This document shows, piece after piece, positions 6,322 to 7,182 of a stretch of DNA of 7,182 nt. The notes below the pieces were generated by a model, which saw only the letters and a program-made list of their open reading frames with translations, did not search any database and was not told the origin of the DNA. The DNA lies in assembly GCA_030639215.1 (NCBI GenBank), contig DAOWDD010000022.1:1-7182 (forward strand). The letters are read 5' to 3'. Numbering within the stretch: the stretch's first letter is position 1; every line of letters starts with the position of its first letter. The DNA comes from Dehalococcoidia bacterium (GTDB lineage: Bacteria > Chloroflexota > Dehalococcoidia > Dehalococcoidales > UBA5760). The position numbers were made by a program, and so were the translations under genes.

Positions 6322-7182
6322 CTAGCTTACCGGCAGGTCGATATGGTAGTCCTTCAGGGTATCCCTGATGATGGCGGCTGTCTCTTCATCAGGCTCGATA
6401 AGGGGCAGCCGGAGACTGCCGACCGGGAAACCGATGTGGTTAAGGGCATACTTGGTTGGAACGGGGTTGGCGATAATAAAAAGGGCATTGACCAGAGGCA
6501 GCAGGCGGCGGTGGATATCAGCCGCTTTAGCTATGTTACCAGTCATAAAGCTATCAATCATTTCCTTAATCTGGTTGCCAACCAGGTGGGAGACAACGCT
6601 GATAACACCATAGCCGCCCAGGGCCAGTATGGGCAGGGTATCGCTATCGTTACCGCTCCAGACCAGGAAACCCTCCCGGGCACCGTCGATAACCCGTGCC
6701 ACCTGCTCCAGGTTGCCGCTGGCCTCTTTCAAGCCAATAATATTATCTATCCGGCTCAACCGGATAATTGTGTCGGCAGATAGGCTGACCACGGTGCGTG
6801 ACGGCACATTATACAGGATACAGGGCAGGCTGGTGCTCTCGGCAACCGTCCTGAAGTGCTGGTACAGTCCCTCCTGAGTAGGTTTATTATAGTAGGGGAC
6901 CACCAGGAGGCAGGCATCGACCCCGGTGCGCTCGGCCGCTTTGGTCGCCTCCATAGCTTCAGCAGTGCTGTTACTCCCCGTTCCAGCCACGACCGACCCA
7001 CGTTCACCTAAAGCCGACTTTATCTCAGCAAAAAGGCGTATTTCTTCATCTCGGATAAGGGTAGGGGACTCCCCGGTCGTACCCACCACCACCAACCCTT
7101 CACTTCCCGAGTCAAGCAGGGCCAGGGCGAGTTTCCTGGCTTGCTCATAATCAACCCTCCCTTCCTGATTAAAGGGGGTTAC
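6322..7182 (-). CDS. dapA: 4-hydroxy-tetrahydrodipicolinate synthase DapA (5' end outside window)
   Basis: DapA condenses pyruvate with aspartate semialdehyde, the first step specific to lysine and diaminopimelate synthesis. The frame is open from the right edge (7182) to a TAG at 6322-6324, giving 286 visible residues that begin VTPFNQEG. Numbering from the first visible residue, the (beta/alpha)8-barrel residues are GTTGES with Thr35 and Thr36, Tyr98 in PYYNKP, Tyr124 in LYNVPSRT with Arg129, and the Schiff-base Lys152 in GLKEASGN. Each lies exactly nine before its E. coli counterpart (44, 45, 107, 133, 138, 161), so about nine N-terminal residues lie beyond the edge. A TTG at 7095 in frame is internal: the 29 codons before it encode normal family sequence. 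Related lyases (N-acetylneuraminate lyase, KDG aldolase) are less likely given the Thr-Thr pair and Arg129. It converges on purA with a 90-nt gap. Confidence 0.94.
   Translation of the reverse strand, partial: VTPFNQEGRVDYEQARKLALALLDSGSEGLVVVGTTGESPTLIRDEEIRLFAEIKSALGERGSVVAGTGSNSTAEAMEATKAAERTGVDACLLVVPYYNKPTQEGLYQHFRTVAESTSLPCILYNVPSRTVVSLSADTIIRLSRIDNIIGLKEASGNLEQVARVIDGAREGFLVWSGNDSDTLPILALGGYGVISVVSHLVGNQIKEMIDSFMTGNIAKAADIHRRLLPLVNALFIIANPVPTKYALNHIGFPVGSLRLPLIEPDEETAAIIRDTLKDYHIDLPVS

Noticed and set aside
6313..6783. 156-codon open frame on the + strand inside dapA
   Set aside because: It lies opposite dapA, whose active-site residues are all intact on the - strand; the + strand translation has no recognisable domain.
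7093..7095. TTG at 7095 (- strand) as the dapA start
   Set aside because: The frame stays open to the window edge, and the 29 codons upstream encode normal DapA N-terminal sequence beginning VTPF, so the real start lies outside the window.
1..7182. Defence system, mobile element, CRISPR array or prophage
   Set aside because: All sequence is taken up by recognisable core metabolic and translation genes with short gaps; no transposase, integrase, repeat-spacer array or tRNA-linked attachment site is visible.

Overview
This is a bacterial chromosomal window of about 7.2 kb, mildly GC-rich by eye, and gene-dense. It carries housekeeping genes and one lipid-biosynthesis cassette. The infB-rbfA-truB order and a bacterial PurA show it is bacterial. 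A short (about 366-residue) inositol-3-phosphate synthase of the actinobacterial/archaeal type, a PimA-like glycosyltransferase, a PI-phosphate-synthase-like CDP-alcohol phosphotransferase and a tiny DUF5679-like zinc-ribbon protein occur together. That mix, with frequent GTG starts, suggests the Chloroflexota (Dehalococcoidia-like). This placement is inference from gene content and recalled family resemblance; no search was run. I see no insertion sequence, CRISPR array, tRNA, rRNA or prophage.

Layout on the + strand. Positions 1-1501 hold the end of a translation/RNA-maturation operon: the 3' end of infB, then rbfA and truB, separated by only 21 and 2 nt. Positions 1502-1596 hold a plausible sigma-70-type promoter for a 50-codon gene at 1597-1749, which encodes a four-cysteine zinc-ribbon protein. 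A 141-nt gap with a strong hairpin precedes ino1 (1891-2991). After it come a GT4 glycosyltransferase (3032-4258) and a CDP-alcohol phosphatidyltransferase (4233-4850) that overlap by 26 nt. A 94-nt spacer separates these from purA (4945-6231). On the - strand, dapA (6322-7182) converges on purA. It runs off the right edge and lacks about its first nine residues.

How the genes work together. IF-2, RbfA and TruB serve translation initiation, 30S maturation and tRNA pseudouridylation. Ino1 makes inositol 3-phosphate from glucose 6-phosphate. The CDP-alcohol phosphotransferase is placed to join it to CDP-diacylglycerol, giving phosphatidylinositol phosphate. The PimA-like enzyme could then mannosylate or otherwise glycosylate the inositol lipid after dephosphorylation. 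This would be a compact inositol-glycolipid pathway outside Actinobacteria and is the most interesting part of the window. PurA (AMP synthesis) and DapA (lysine/diaminopimelate synthesis) are ordinary metabolic enzymes. All intact genes keep their family's key residues, and none looks frameshifted.
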